From positions 62,001-126,000 of the forward strand of contig NZ_CP098813.1 in the NCBI RefSeq assembly GCF_036825535.1: a stretch of DNA of 64,000 bases. Direction: 5' to 3'. Each line of letters starts with the position of its first letter. Position 1 is the first letter of the stretch. The stretch is from Parasalinivibrio latis. Its GTDB lineage: Bacteria > Pseudomonadota > Gammaproteobacteria > Enterobacterales > Vibrionaceae. The translations under genes were made by a program, and so were the position numbers. Positions 27,663 through 36,820 of the stretch are shown here, in pieces. The notes below the pieces were generated by a model. It worked only from the letters and a program-made list of their open reading frames with translations. It did not search any database and was not told the origin of the DNA.

Positions 27663-28025
27663 TTACCGTTTTCCCAATACTGTCAGGGCGATGCCGGCCA
27701 ACAGCAGCACACAACCAACCATCTGCAAGGGGCTTGGCGACGCTTTCTGGATAAACAACGTCAGAAGAATTCCCATCATCGCCGACATCCCGGCGGCTAC
27801 CAGCACCAATGACACATAGGGAAGCTGTCGCGCACCGCTTCCGTAATAAATGGAAAACCCGATACTGGCGATATACATAAAGGGAATTGCCATTAGGCAG
27901 ATTTTCGCAGCCGACACAAACACATTGGATGCATCCAAATAGCGGACACTGAGCATATTTACGAAATGGATACACCCGGTTGCCAGAGTAAGGGTGCCAC
28001 CAAGTTTGAGGATGTTCATTGCCAT
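27663..28025 (-). CDS. Small four-TM membrane protein, unknown
   Basis: A 120-residue protein almost wholly hydrophobic, with four predicted TM helices (about 8-27, 38-58, 68-88, 96-117). Size and topology resemble small multidrug resistance or single-repeat EamA proteins, but no diagnostic EmrE-type Glu in TM1 is seen. Ribosome site weak; M3 is an alternative start. No function is assigned. Confidence 0.55.
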   Translation of the reverse strand: MAMNILKLGGTLTLATGCIHFVNMLSVRYLDASNVFVSAAKICLMAIPFMYIASIGFSIYYGSGARQLPYVSLVLVAAGMSAMMGILLTLFIQKASPSPLQMVGCVLLLAGIALTVLGKR

Positions 28026-28301
28026 ATTAGCGTTACCGTATTGGGTTTCGTCTCTGTCCTACACTTCTCAGACAGAGGGCGCTTCCTGATATCGCTGTCT
28101 GTTGCCGGTGTAACATTGGGTGAAGAATCGCCACATCTTGTGACGGGGCGCAATCATACGCACATGGTTATTTTTTGTCCAGATCCGAAAAAATCCACAC
28201 CGCCGTCAAAATAGCTTTACGTTTTGTTGCCTTTTTAAATCTTTGTGCCACCCCAACCCTAACTACACTCTAAATAAGGCAAATTTCAGTCGGAGGCAGA
28301 T

Positions 28302-29705
28302 ATGAACATACTGTCTTACATCCGCTTTACTGTAATGCTGCTGTGTGGGCTTTTTCTCTTTTCTTGGCAAGCTAATGCAGACACTGTGTGGGTAGTTCCG
28401 GTTAAAGGCGCAATCGGCCCTGCATCCAGTGACTACATCAGCCGGGAAATTGAACTGGCTCAAACCGAAGGCGTCAGCCTGGTTATCCTGAAGATGGATA
28501 CACCCGGAGGGCTGGACAGCGCGATGCGAGATATCATCCGGGCTATTACTACCTCAGCTACCCCCATCGCCACCTGGGTGGGCCCATCCGGCTCCAGGGC
28601 AGCCAGTGCCGGCACCTATATTCTGTTAGCCAGCCATATAGCCTCCATGGCAGAAGCAACTAACCTTGGCGCAGCAACGCCCGTTGCAATCGGCGGTGGA
28701 CAGGCTCCAGGGACACCTTCCAAACCGGGGTCTCCACCAGAGGAAGAGAATGAATCTGGTGATACCACCGATGAAAAAACTGAAAAGCCAGACAGCGATA
28801 AAGTACCCTCAGACACTGCAATGGAGAAAAAAGTCATTAATGACGCCCGTGCATACATTAAGGGACTTGCCCGGTTGCACGGCCGGAATGCAGAGTGGGC
28901 TGAAAAAGCGGTCAGTGAAGCTGCAAGCCTGGACGCGACCGAAGCCCTGGAGCTGGGTGTTATTGACTTTATCGCCAATTCCCCTGAAGAACTGGTCAGA
29001 CAGGCTGACGGTCGGGAAATATCAATTAACAGCAATAAAGCGACGTTGTCACTAAAAGATCCAGTATGGGTTGAGCGTATCCCCGACTGGCGGGCCGAAA
29101 TGCTTGCCGTTATCACCAATCCCAACGTGGCGTATATCCTGATGTTGATTGGTATCTATGGCCTGTTGTTGGAGTTCTATAACCCGGGTATTGGACTTCC
29201 CGGCGTCTTGGGCGGTATCTGCCTGCTTCTCGCCATGTACGCGTTGCAAATGATGCCCGTTAATTACGCCGGGCTAGGACTGATTCTGCTCGGTATTGCC
29301 CTGATGGTGGCAGAAGCGTTCAGCCCGAGCTTTGGCATACTTGGCCTTGGCGGCATCGTCGCCTTTGTGTTGGGGTCGATTTTCCTGATGGACAGCGATT
29401 TGCCCGGCTATCAGGTAGCCATCCCGCTGATTGCCGGCGTCGCTATTTTCTCGCTTGCGCTGATACTGCTGATGGTCACCATGTTATTGAAAATCCGGCG
29501 ACGTAAAGTGACGACCGGCATACAGACCATGACAGGAAAGCTCGCACTGGTCACTGACGACTTTATCGACGGCGAAGGCCGCGTACAGATGGACGGAACA
29601 TTCTGGACAGCCCACTCGGAAACGCCACTGAAAAAAGGTGACCAGGTAACCGTAGAAAAAATTCGGGGGCTCAAGCTCTCCGTTACACCACGAATCAAAA
29701 AATAA
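28302..29705 (+). CDS. NfeD-type membrane serine protease (NfeD1b)
   Basis: A 467-residue protein. Signal peptide at 1-27 (ending ANA), then a ClpP-like protease domain: MDTPGGLDSAMRDI, the catalytic Ser in SRAASAGTYI (about residue 105) and a Lys in the later ARAYIKGLA helix. An acidic low-complexity linker rich in Glu/Asp/Lys lies at about 140-180. About five TM helices (250-400) and a C-terminal NfeD OB-fold domain follow. Members cleave membrane stomatin partners; the stomatin gene follows at once. Together they are thought to manage membrane protein quality or microdomains. Confidence 0.88.
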   Translation: MNILSYIRFTVMLLCGLFLFSWQANADTVWVVPVKGAIGPASSDYISREIELAQTEGVSLVILKMDTPGGLDSAMRDIIRAITTSATPIATWVGPSGSRAASAGTYILLASHIASMAEATNLGAATPVAIGGGQAPGTPSKPGSPPEEENESGDTTDEKTEKPDSDKVPSDTAMEKKVINDARAYIKGLARLHGRNAEWAEKAVSEAASLDATEALELGVIDFIANSPEELVRQADGREISINSNKATLSLKDPVWVERIPDWRAEMLAVITNPNVAYILMLIGIYGLLLEFYNPGIGLPGVLGGICLLLAMYALQMMPVNYAGLGLILLGIALMVAEAFSPSFGILGLGGIVAFVLGSIFLMDSDLPGYQVAIPLIAGVAIFSLALILLMVTMLLKIRRRKVTTGIQTMTGKLALVTDDFIDGEGRVQMDGTFWTAHSETPLKKGDQVTVEKIRGLKLSVTPRIKK

Positions 29706-29719
29706 GCTTGGAGGCTGAT

Positions 29720-30487
29720 ATGGTTCTCTACACAACGGCTGTGCTATTAGTGTTACTGGCGATCTTGCTGGTCAACATGTTCAAGGTGCTGCGGGAGTAT
29801 GAGCGTGGCGTGGTCTTTTTCCTTGGCCGGTTTCAGGATGTGAAAGGCCCCGGCCTAATCATTCTTATCCCTTTTGTCCAACAGATGGTAAGGGTAGACC
29901 TGCGAACCATTGTCCTTGACGTCCCCACCCAAGACTTGATTACCAGGGATAACGTTTCTGTCCGGGTCAACGCCGTAGTCTATTTCCGGGTGCTTGACCC
30001 GCAGATGGCCATCAACAACGTGGAAAGCTACCTGGAAGCGACCAGCCAGCTGGCCCAAACCACATTGCGATCTGTACTCGGCCAGCATGAACTGGATGAA
30101 CTGCTTTCTGAGCGCGACAGGTTAAACCGGGATTTACAGGGGATCCTTGACCAGCAAACTGATGACTGGGGCATTAAAATTGCTACGGTGGAAGTTAAGC
30201 ATGTCGATTTGGATGACAGCATGGTACGCGCCCTCGCCAGGCAAGCAGAAGCAGAGCGAAACCGGCGGGCGAAAGTAATTCATGCCACCGGTGAGCTGGA
30301 AGCATCAAGCAAACTCAAAGAGGCTGCCGATATGCTGAATGAAGCCCCGAATGCGCTGCAACTGCGCTACATGCAAACTCTCACGGAAATCGCCAACGAA
30401 AAGACGTCCACCATCGTATTCCCGATGCCGATTAACCTGGTGGAGTCGCTGTCGGAAATCATGAAAACCAAAGCGCCAAAGGACTAA
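29720..30487 (+). CDS. SPFH/Band 7 stomatin-like protein (slipin)
   Basis: A 255-residue protein. ATG 29720 is chosen since GGAGG (29710-29714) precedes it; the TTG at 29708 is part of that site. An N-terminal TM helix (4-24) precedes the Band 7 domain (REYERGVVFFLGRF onward), ending in a helical oligomerisation part (ARQAEAERNRRAKVIHATGE). The gene lies 14 bp after the NfeD protease gene, the usual two-gene unit, so the protein is likely both scaffold and substrate of that protease. Confidence 0.9.
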   Translation: MVLYTTAVLLVLLAILLVNMFKVLREYERGVVFFLGRFQDVKGPGLIILIPFVQQMVRVDLRTIVLDVPTQDLITRDNVSVRVNAVVYFRVLDPQMAINNVESYLEATSQLAQTTLRSVLGQHELDELLSERDRLNRDLQGILDQQTDDWGIKIATVEVKHVDLDDSMVRALARQAEAERNRRAKVIHATGELEASSKLKEAADMLNEAPNALQLRYMQTLTEIANEKTSTIVFPMPINLVESLSEIMKTKAPKD

Positions 30488-30496
30488 CCCGGAGTC

Positions 30497-31795
30497 TCAG
30501 CCCGGAGATCCGGGCTGTGTCATCCCCTTTTCCCCAATTCGGGTTGCATCATGCCCACCGAATGCCTGGTAAGGGCGCAACCCAAACAGCGGCATAATGG
30601 CATAAATATGGTCGAAGATGTCCGCCTGTACTCCTTCGTAGTAAGTCCAGTCTGTGTTGTTGGTAAAGGCGTAAATCTGCAGCGGCAGTCCGTTTGAGGT
30701 CGGTGGCAACTGGCGCACCATAAAGAGCATATAGGGGTGGATATCCTTGTGGCTTCGGAGGTAGGTGTTCAGGTAGGCACGAAAAGTACCAATATTGGTC
30801 ATATTGCGGGTGTTAGCGACGTGGAGGACATCTCCCAGGTTTTCATTAAATTCCCTGATCTCCTTTGTACGTTCAAACAGGTATTCTCTCAGAATCCTCA
30901 CCTCTTTCAGTGCTTCGATTTCCTCTTCAGACATAAACCGGATAGACGTGACATCAATGTAAAATGCCCGCATGATGCGTCGCCCGCCTGAATCTGACAT
31001 TCCCTGCCAGTTAACAAAGGCATTCTGTACCAGTGCATAGGCTGGAAGCATAGTGACGGTATTGTCGAAATTGCGTACTTTGACAGTGGTCAGCGATATC
31101 TCTTCTACGGTGCCATTTGCCCCGAATTCTTCCATTTCTATCCAGTCACTCAGGCTCACCATCCGGTTTGCCGACAGCTGAATACCGGCGACAAATCCCA
31201 AAATCGTGTCCTTGAACACCAGAAGCACCAGACCGGTTGCCACACCCAACCCGGAAAGGAAATAAACCGGTGATTCATCAGCAAAGACTGAAATGGAAAC
31301 CACCACCCCAACAAAGAAGGTGAACAGCTTTATCAGCTGTACAAAACTTTTAATCGGCAGGCGCCGGGTAATGCCTTTCATTGATGCCAGCTCGTTCAGG
31401 GCATCCAGCAGGGAAAACAGCATCCAGATAAACAAGATCAATACTGTCACACTCAGTACCCTGTCAGTGAGCATCGACAACAGCGGGTGGCGGGCAAGAA
31501 TGGGTGGTACTGAAAGTTCCAGCACCATGACCGGAATAAGCAGCGCGAGTTTATCGAGCACCCGAAACCGGGCAAGGCCTTTTACCCAGTTATCCTTGGA
31601 ACGGCTTAGCAGGGCTTTAAACAACCGGATAAATACCCGGTGGACAAGCAAATAAGCGAGCAGCGCCACAAGCAAGGCGCCCGTAACAAAAATCAGGGTT
31701 GAATAGACGCCATAAGGGTCGTTGTTCACGCCAATCGCTGTCAGTTTTTCAGCAACATACGCCCTGATGGAATGATCTAACAAAGCTGCCCCCAC
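30497..31795 (-). CDS. MscS-family mechanosensitive channel (YbdG/MscM-like)
   Basis: A 432-residue channel with five or so TM helices and the MscS pore/beta domain. Segments GLGVATGLVLLVFKDTILGFVAGIQ, SLTTVKVRNFDNTVTMLP, MTNIGTFRAYLNTYLRSH and YAFTNNTDWTYYEGVQADIFDH match E. coli YbdG closely. It opens on hypo-osmotic shock to release solutes. The open frame starts with GTG at 31793-31795 without a good ribosome site; a TTG five codons in has a G-rich stretch upstream, so the start is uncertain. The 3' end converges on the stomatin gene with only 9 bp between. Confidence 0.88.
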   Translation of the reverse strand: MGAALLDHSIRAYVAEKLTAIGVNNDPYGVYSTLIFVTGALLVALLAYLLVHRVFIRLFKALLSRSKDNWVKGLARFRVLDKLALLIPVMVLELSVPPILARHPLLSMLTDRVLSVTVLILFIWMLFSLLDALNELASMKGITRRLPIKSFVQLIKLFTFFVGVVVSISVFADESPVYFLSGLGVATGLVLLVFKDTILGFVAGIQLSANRMVSLSDWIEMEEFGANGTVEEISLTTVKVRNFDNTVTMLPAYALVQNAFVNWQGMSDSGGRRIMRAFYIDVTSIRFMSEEEIEALKEVRILREYLFERTKEIREFNENLGDVLHVANTRNMTNIGTFRAYLNTYLRSHKDIHPYMLFMVRQLPPTSNGLPLQIYAFTNNTDWTYYEGVQADIFDHIYAIMPLFGLRPYQAFGGHDATRIGEKGMTQPGSPG

Positions 31796-31977
31796 GCGTA
31801 ATTACAGTCATAACGTTCAGACTAAATCGCGTAGATACTGGGAGTTGCGACAATTACGATACAGGAGGTAAAAAGCTGGTGAGCGGTGGCTTTAATCGGT
31901 CCAGAAGTGGACAGAATCAGGGTAGGAATCAGGTGGAAAGAAGCAGTTTAATGAATTGCCGGAATCAACATAAAACA

Positions 31978-31997
31978 AAGCGGGCCTCAGCCCGCTT
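31978..31997 (-). terminator. Terminator of yjdM
   Basis: AAGCGGGC (31978-31985) pairs with GCCCGCTT (31990-31997) around a CTCA loop; on the minus strand TTTGTTTTA follows. The rest of the gap 31796-31977 shows nothing clear. Confidence 0.7.
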
Positions 31998-32011
31998 CAT
32001 TCGCAACCGAA

Positions 32012-32353
32012 TCAGGCTTTCTTAACGAACTCTGACTTCAGTTTCATTGCGCCGATGCCGTCGATTTTACAATCGATGTCGTGGTCACCGTCACACAGGC
32101 GGATGTTCTTAACTTTGGTGCCAACCTTAACAACCAGAGAAGAACCCTTCACCTTCAGATCTTTAATAACAGTAACAGTGTCGCCGTCCTGCAGAACGTT
32201 ACCGTTAGAATCCTTGATCACACGCTCGTCTTCGGCAGCATCAGCAGCAGCGTCCTGTGACCACTCGTGGGCACATTCCGGGCATACGTACATCATGCCA
32301 TCTTCGTAGGTATATTCTGAGTTGCACTTTGGGCAATTTGGTAATGCAGACAT
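32012..32353 (-). CDS. yjdM: YjdM/PhnA zinc-ribbon protein
   Basis: A 113-residue protein nearly identical in layout to E. coli YjdM (old name PhnA). The N-terminal zinc ribbon has CPKC and CPEC pairs (residues 7-10 and 24-27), followed by the KDLKVKGSSLVVKVGTKVKNI beta domain and KLKSEFVKKA end. Despite the old phosphonate name, its function is not settled. Monocistronic. Confidence 0.93.
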   Translation of the reverse strand: MSALPNCPKCNSEYTYEDGMMYVCPECAHEWSQDAAADAAEDERVIKDSNGNVLQDGDTVTVIKDLKVKGSSLVVKVGTKVKNIRLCDGDHDIDCKIDGIGAMKLKSEFVKKA

Positions 32354-32745
32354 TTGTATAGCCTCTGTCAGCGTGAAAAAAGAGGCGGTAGTCTATAACA
32401 AACCGCCCCCCTGTGGTACAGCCAAACGCGTTGACTGCTGTAATTCAACACATTCACACCCTCCCCGTTAACGTTAGCTACACCACACCGCAACCACACT
32501 AAATCCAAGGTGGCAACATTTAGATCAAGCAAGAAACAAAACCACCCTCACGGTTATCAAGTAATAACCAACAGTAAACCAATGCCACCAACAGAAATTG
32601 ACGAAATTTCGCTCTCCGTACCCCTGAGTACCCTGGAACGTCCAAGTTCTGGGACTATCTCATTCTTTTTCCGTCAAGGTGTTAACCCACGCTATAAGCT
32701 GACTTACCGCCCAGATAAATTCCTCAAGCGGCCAAGGAGGCGGAT
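32354..32745. other. Intergenic region between yjdM and the lipoprotein gene
   Basis: This 392-bp stretch must hold the yjdM promoter and that of the lipoprotein gene. A GTG-started frame (32510-32749) runs through it and overlaps the next ATG, but its translation is low in complexity and matches nothing known. No repeats or RNA genes were seen. Confidence 0.4.
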
Positions 32746-33096
32746 ATGAGCAGAAGACACAAGGGAAAGCTCACTGGTAAACGAAAACTAGCTGGAATAC
32801 CAGGAATGGTGAAAAATGGATTTCTGGTCACCGTTACGCTTATTTCACTAGCAGGGTGCTCACAACCCCGTTACAGCAATACCGCCGACCAAAAGCCGGA
32901 AACGCTGCTGGTAGTGCGGGATAAGGCCGTTGCACATTGCATCCAGACCAATGGCGAATATGTCCGTCTTCGTGACAATCATGGCATCTATGCCCTTTGC
33001 CGCCTTGAAAACGGGATCGAAGTCGATGCCTGGTGGCATTATCAGGCAAGCCTTCCTCGTCCTTCGCAAAAAACTGAGATCATTGCCGGATTTTAA
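32746..33096 (+). CDS. Small lipoprotein with DUF333-like domain
   Basis: A 116-residue protein. The start at ATG 32746 is firmly set by AAGGAGG (32734-32740) five bases upstream. A basic region of about 20 residues precedes a hydrophobic helix and the lipobox LAGC (Cys near 38), so the mature form is about 79 residues. The end, CIQTNGEYVRLRDNHGIYALCRLENG, has the paired-Cys pattern of DUF333 proteins. The long basic stretch before the signal is unusual; M21 would give a normal signal but has poorer spacing. Function unknown. Confidence 0.65.
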   Translation: MSRRHKGKLTGKRKLAGIPGMVKNGFLVTVTLISLAGCSQPRYSNTADQKPETLLVVRDKAVAHCIQTNGEYVRLRDNHGIYALCRLENGIEVDAWWHYQASLPRPSQKTEIIAGF

Positions 33097-33227
33097 ACCA
33101 TCCAACGCCTTCAACACCCACGCGGCACGGATTCTATGATCCACTGCAAACATGCAGCATAAATTTCTGCGCCGGCTCTGACCTTAGCGATAAAATACAC
33201 CATCTTTCATAATGTTACAGAGCTGTT

Positions 33228-34052
33228 ATGACTTACAGACATGTTATCGGTTTGGGTGTGGCAGGCAACTTTGCCGGTCATTTGGAGCAAGCAGGCGAGG
33301 ATCGCGATTTTCTGGCTGTCGAAGTAAAAGAAGCCATCCAACCAAAGGCTATTTTCCCGTTTTATCTGCCGTCAGGCTGCAAGAGTTTCTTGTCGACCTA
33401 CCCGCTTTCCATCAACACCATTAATGCGCCGGAACATGCTGACAACCTTCAGATCGAACCTGAAGTTGCGCTGCTTTGTGATATCGAATACCACGACGGC
33501 AAGGTTTCCAACCTCGTTCCCCGTCAGTTCGGCGCTTACAACGACTGCTCCATCCGCAAGCCGGGTGCACGCAAAATCAGCGAAAAGAAAAACTGGGGCC
33601 GCAATACCAAAGGTCTGTCAGAGACCCTCTTTGACATTGACCACTTCGGCGCAGGCGGTGTGTTGGACAAGTTCCGTATTGCCTGTTTCCATATCCGTGA
33701 CGGCCATTGCCATACCTATGGTGAAGATAGCCCGGTGGTTGGCTACAGCTATTTCCACCAAAAGTTGACCGACTGGATTGTGGATCGCATGAACAACCAG
33801 GAAGATGTTGGCCCGGCTGAACCAATCAGCATTTACCTGAAAGATGCCAAATACCCTGAGCAGGCACTCATCAGCATTGGAGCAACCCGTTACACCCCTT
33901 ACGGGGAAACGCATTTCCTGCAACCGGACGATATCAGCATCGTGGTGGTGTACGATTCGACCCTCTACACGTCCGGGCAAATTGCAGCAATGGCAGCAGA
34001 GCGCGAACTGGACGAAGAAGGCATTTCTGCACTTATCCAGCGTGTTGTCTAA
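33228..34052 (+). CDS. Conserved protein of unknown function, DUF5718-like
   Basis: A 274-residue soluble protein starting TYRHVIGLGVAGNFAGHLEQAGE, a start I associate with the DUF5718 family. Other striking stretches are FGAYNDCSIRKPGARKISEKKNWG and DIDHFGAGGVLDKFRIACF. The fold reminded me faintly of fumarylacetoacetate hydrolase proteins, but catalytic residues cannot be named. Monocistronic between the lipoprotein and LysE genes. No function is assigned. Confidence 0.65.
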   Translation: MTYRHVIGLGVAGNFAGHLEQAGEDRDFLAVEVKEAIQPKAIFPFYLPSGCKSFLSTYPLSINTINAPEHADNLQIEPEVALLCDIEYHDGKVSNLVPRQFGAYNDCSIRKPGARKISEKKNWGRNTKGLSETLFDIDHFGAGGVLDKFRIACFHIRDGHCHTYGEDSPVVGYSYFHQKLTDWIVDRMNNQEDVGPAEPISIYLKDAKYPEQALISIGATRYTPYGETHFLQPDDISIVVVYDSTLYTSGQIAAMAAERELDEEGISALIQRVV

Positions 34053-34222
34053 GTTCATCCTTGCGGATAAACCTGTTCGACATAATGCCGCTCTATGCGG
34101 CATTTTTACTGGCCTCAATTGTTACTGAGTGACAACATAACACCAACAATCCTGTCCCTTACTTCCTCGCCAGAATCCAATACAATTCCCGCCCTGTTCC
34201 TCGCTTCCTGAAACCACCTTTT

Positions 34223-34870
34223 ATGATCGATTATTCCGTATTGCCGGTCTATATGACGGCTGTATTGGCGCTTTTGCTGATCCCGGGCCCGGACATGCTG
34301 CTGATTACCAGTGCAAGCCTTAGCTATGGCAAACGCGTCGGCATTTTTGCCAGCCTTGGCAATGCCACATCAGGCATTATCCTGACCCTGCTGGCTGCGG
34401 CAGGTATTTCTGCACTTATCGCTGTCAGCCCGACCGCCCTAACTGTGCTTAAACTGGTTGGCGGTGCTTACCTTCTGAAAATGGGTTGGGATTGCCTACG
34501 TACAGCCGCTGCCGGGGACGCGGAAAACTTGCATGCTGAAAGCCATCTGGCGCGCAAGCTCTACCGGCGCGCTGTATTCAGCAACCTGCTGAACCCCAAA
34601 GCCCTGCTGTTTTTTGTGCTTTTCCTGCCGCAATTTGTCTCGACCAAAATTGCCGCATCATCCGGCGAGCAATTGCTGGTTCTCGGCCTGCTACTCAATA
34701 TCTGTGGCCTTCTGTTTAACCTATTGCTGGTCGCGATGGTAGGGTCTGTGGGTCAGGCTCTGCTGAAGAGCCAGACGTTCCGGAACTGGCAGCACAAGGT
34801 GATGGGTCTGGTGTTCTTTGCACTGGCTGTCTGGCTGCTTACCTCAGAAGTCGCCACTCATACGGTGTAA
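34223..34870 (+). CDS. LysE/RhtB-family amino-acid exporter
   Basis: A 215-residue membrane protein with six TM helices. The start LLIPGPDMLLITSASLSYGKRVG carries the PGP motif and the following helix of the LysE/RhtB family, and NLLNPKALLFFVLFLPQFV is equally typical. It exports amino acids or homoserine-type compounds. Substrate unknown. No clear ribosome site before the ATG. Confidence 0.88.
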   Translation: MIDYSVLPVYMTAVLALLLIPGPDMLLITSASLSYGKRVGIFASLGNATSGIILTLLAAAGISALIAVSPTALTVLKLVGGAYLLKMGWDCLRTAAAGDAENLHAESHLARKLYRRAVFSNLLNPKALLFFVLFLPQFVSTKIAASSGEQLLVLGLLLNICGLLFNLLLVAMVGSVGQALLKSQTFRNWQHKVMGLVFFALAVWLLTSEVATHTV

Positions 34871-34890
34871 TGAACGTTCCAGACATAAAG

Positions 34891-34919
34891 CAGCCCGGTT
34901 TAAACCGGGCTGTTTTGTT
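34891..34919 (+). terminator. Terminator of the LysE-family gene
   Basis: A perfect 22-bp palindrome (34891-34912, CAGCCCGGTTT and its complement) is followed by TTTTGTTT. It overlaps the 3' end of the convergent MFS gene. Confidence 0.8.
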
Positions 34920-36141
34920 TCTGATCGATATCCCCTGGGGGTTGGGAGGAAGAAGAGTCCTCGTTGTCCGGTGTAATGCGAAAGCCAGACTGAATCAGGC
35001 TGATGCTGATACCGGCGCCAACAATCAGCAAAATGCCCAGGTGCCATGCCTGACTCATCCCTGTCTTCATCAACGTCGCACTGATGACAGAAGCAAACAC
35101 CATCTGGCAGGCTCCGGACAACGCTGCAGTCGTCCCGGCTTTGTTACCTCCGTAGGGCTGCATCAGCATGGCCTGGGCATTGGGGAAAGCCACACCGTTC
35201 GCCATCGCCATACTGAACTGGCCCAGCATCATCAAAAGGGGTGACGGGGTGACCAGTACAAACCACAGCCCAGCGGAAACCTGGATAAACGGCGCAAGAA
35301 CCAGTACCTGACGCTCTGATAAGCGACGCCGTAGCCGGTTGCTGAGAATCCCCCCACACATCAGGCCGACTGCCGGCAGTAACGCCCACAGCGCATACTC
35401 TTCAGATGTTAAGCCAAGCTGCACCTGCATGATGAACGGCATCAGTGAAATTGCGACCACTACCAGGGTGTAATTCAGCCAGCCGATTGCCGCGAAACTC
35501 AGGAAATGGCGGGATGAAAACAGCCCACGGTAATTTCTCAGGGTGGTTCGCAGGCTCGGCGGAAGGCGAACATCCTTCAGCGTCTCTTCAAACCGCATGA
35601 CCAGCACCAGCCATACCAGCAATACATAGCCAAGCATCACCGCAAACACGGATACCCAGCCAAAATAGTGGTTTACGATACCGCCAAACAGGGGGGCAAC
35701 AATGGGAGTAAAAGAAGCAACGATTGCCAGCCAACTTAATGCCGTAGACAGTTCAGCCCCGTTGTAATTATCCCGGATACAGGCACGGGACAATACGGCA
35801 CAGCACCCTGCACCAACACCTTGCAGGAACCGGCCGGCCACCAGCATTTCAAAATGCGCAGAACCAAACAGCGAAAGAGCAATTCCCGCCAACGCAATGA
35901 GTAAACCTGTCAGCAATACCGGGCGTCTGCCGAAGGTATCAGACAGCGGGCCATAGACCAGCTGAGAGGAACCAAAACCGAGAAGGTACAGAGAGATTAG
36001 GGCCTGGGTTGAATCAGATGAGATATCAAAGGTTTCACTGATGGCAGGCAATGCGGGGAAGAGCAACCCCACACTCAATTGCCCGATACTGACAATCAGG
36101 CAGGCGATTAAAACGGTTCTGAATTCAAAACGTGCTGGCAT
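34900..36141 (-). CDS. Bcr/CflA-family MFS drug efflux transporter
   Basis: A 413-residue transporter with twelve TM helices. LYLLGFGSSQLVYGPLSDTFGRRPVLLTGL is the MFS loop 2-3 motif, and VAGRFLQGVGAGCCAVLSRACIRD is typical of the 12-TM DHA1 Bcr/CflA group. It exports drugs by proton antiport. The acidic/Ser-rich tail (DNEDSSSSQPPGD) is encoded across the neighbouring gene's terminator. Monocistronic. Confidence 0.88.
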   Translation of the reverse strand: MPARFEFRTVLIACLIVSIGQLSVGLLFPALPAISETFDISSDSTQALISLYLLGFGSSQLVYGPLSDTFGRRPVLLTGLLIALAGIALSLFGSAHFEMLVAGRFLQGVGAGCCAVLSRACIRDNYNGAELSTALSWLAIVASFTPIVAPLFGGIVNHYFGWVSVFAVMLGYVLLVWLVLVMRFEETLKDVRLPPSLRTTLRNYRGLFSSRHFLSFAAIGWLNYTLVVVAISLMPFIMQVQLGLTSEEYALWALLPAVGLMCGGILSNRLRRRLSERQVLVLAPFIQVSAGLWFVLVTPSPLLMMLGQFSMAMANGVAFPNAQAMLMQPYGGNKAGTTAALSGACQMVFASVISATLMKTGMSQAWHLGILLIVGAGISISLIQSGFRITPDNEDSSSSQPPGDIDQKQNSPV

Positions 36142-36240
36142 TGTCCCCCCTTATCGTTGACAGGGAGTATTATCTCAGTCGCATTTTTGTATGATAAGTG
36201 AATTCTCAGACTGGAATTATGTCCCCCAAGGAAAGAATGC

Positions 36241-36268
36241 AAAAAAACAGCCTCCTTCGAGGCTGTTT
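36241..36268 (-). terminator. Terminator of the metalloprotease operon
   Basis: AAACAGCCTC (36245-36254) and GAGGCTGTTT (36259-36268) pair around CTTC. On the minus strand a run of seven T ends the hairpin. It closes the three-gene operon at 36299-38857. Confidence 0.8.
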
Positions 36269-36298
36269 AGTACAGTACCGAAATTCGGGAATACCAAG

Positions 36299-36802
36299 CT
36301 AACCGGCACCTAGTTTCAACTTCTTAAATGCCCTGGCTTTGTGCTGCTCCCAACGCGCGGCGGGCATCCTGCTGTCATCAGATTTTTGCCGGGTATCCGG
36401 GTAATAGGGAACATCCGCCCAGGCAACCTCTACGTTAATAGATTCCGCATCGGAAAGTTGGTGTGTTTCAAATGCCAGCCCCCCATCAGGGGCGTTTCGC
36501 TTCAATTTGACGATGCGGTCCGGAATTTCCAGCTCAAATTCTGCATCGCTGTTGGGGTCCACAAAGCGAAAAACAGGCAGTTTCGCAATTGCGCCGGGCA
36601 CCACTTCCCTGCCCTCGTCAGACATGCAAAGGGTCAGCGTCCGCGTGGCCGGGTCATACCGGGTTGCACGTACATCCGAAATATAGTGCTGTGCTCGCCC
36701 AGCCTTGTTAGAAAGCCGGATCTTCACTTTCAAAACACCGCCAGACTGCGCGACCTTTTTGATATCCGCTTTCATATCCTCGGCTTTGCTCTTTTCAGCC
36801 AT
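36299..36802 (-). CDS. Unknown protein, third gene of the metalloprotease operon
   Basis: A 167-residue soluble protein with GGAGG 6 nt before its ATG. After a lysine-rich helical start, the middle reads as beta strands (VLKVKIRLSNKAGRAQHYI, RTLTLCMSD, AEFELEIPDRIVKLKR), and the end is basic (QHKARAFKKLKLGAG). No signal peptide or membrane helix, and no family was recognised. It lies 18 bp after the HExxH gene and shares its terminator, so it works with it, perhaps as an inhibitor, chaperone or adaptor. That role is speculation. Confidence 0.6.
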   Translation of the reverse strand: MAEKSKAEDMKADIKKVAQSGGVLKVKIRLSNKAGRAQHYISDVRATRYDPATRTLTLCMSDEGREVVPGAIAKLPVFRFVDPNSDAEFELEIPDRIVKLKRNAPDGGLAFETHQLSDAESINVEVAWADVPYYPDTRQKSDDSRMPAARWEQHKARAFKKLKLGAG

Positions 36803-36820
36803 AATCAGCCTCCTTTACGC

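Noticed and set aside
30498..30517. Perfect 8-bp hairpin near the stomatin gene end
   Set aside because: It lies within the coding end of the MscM-like gene and has no T-run, so it was not called a terminator.
32510..32749. A 79-codon GTG-started frame overlapping the lipoprotein start
   Set aside because: Low-complexity translation, no convincing ribosome site or family; the strong AAGGAGG belongs to the lipoprotein gene.
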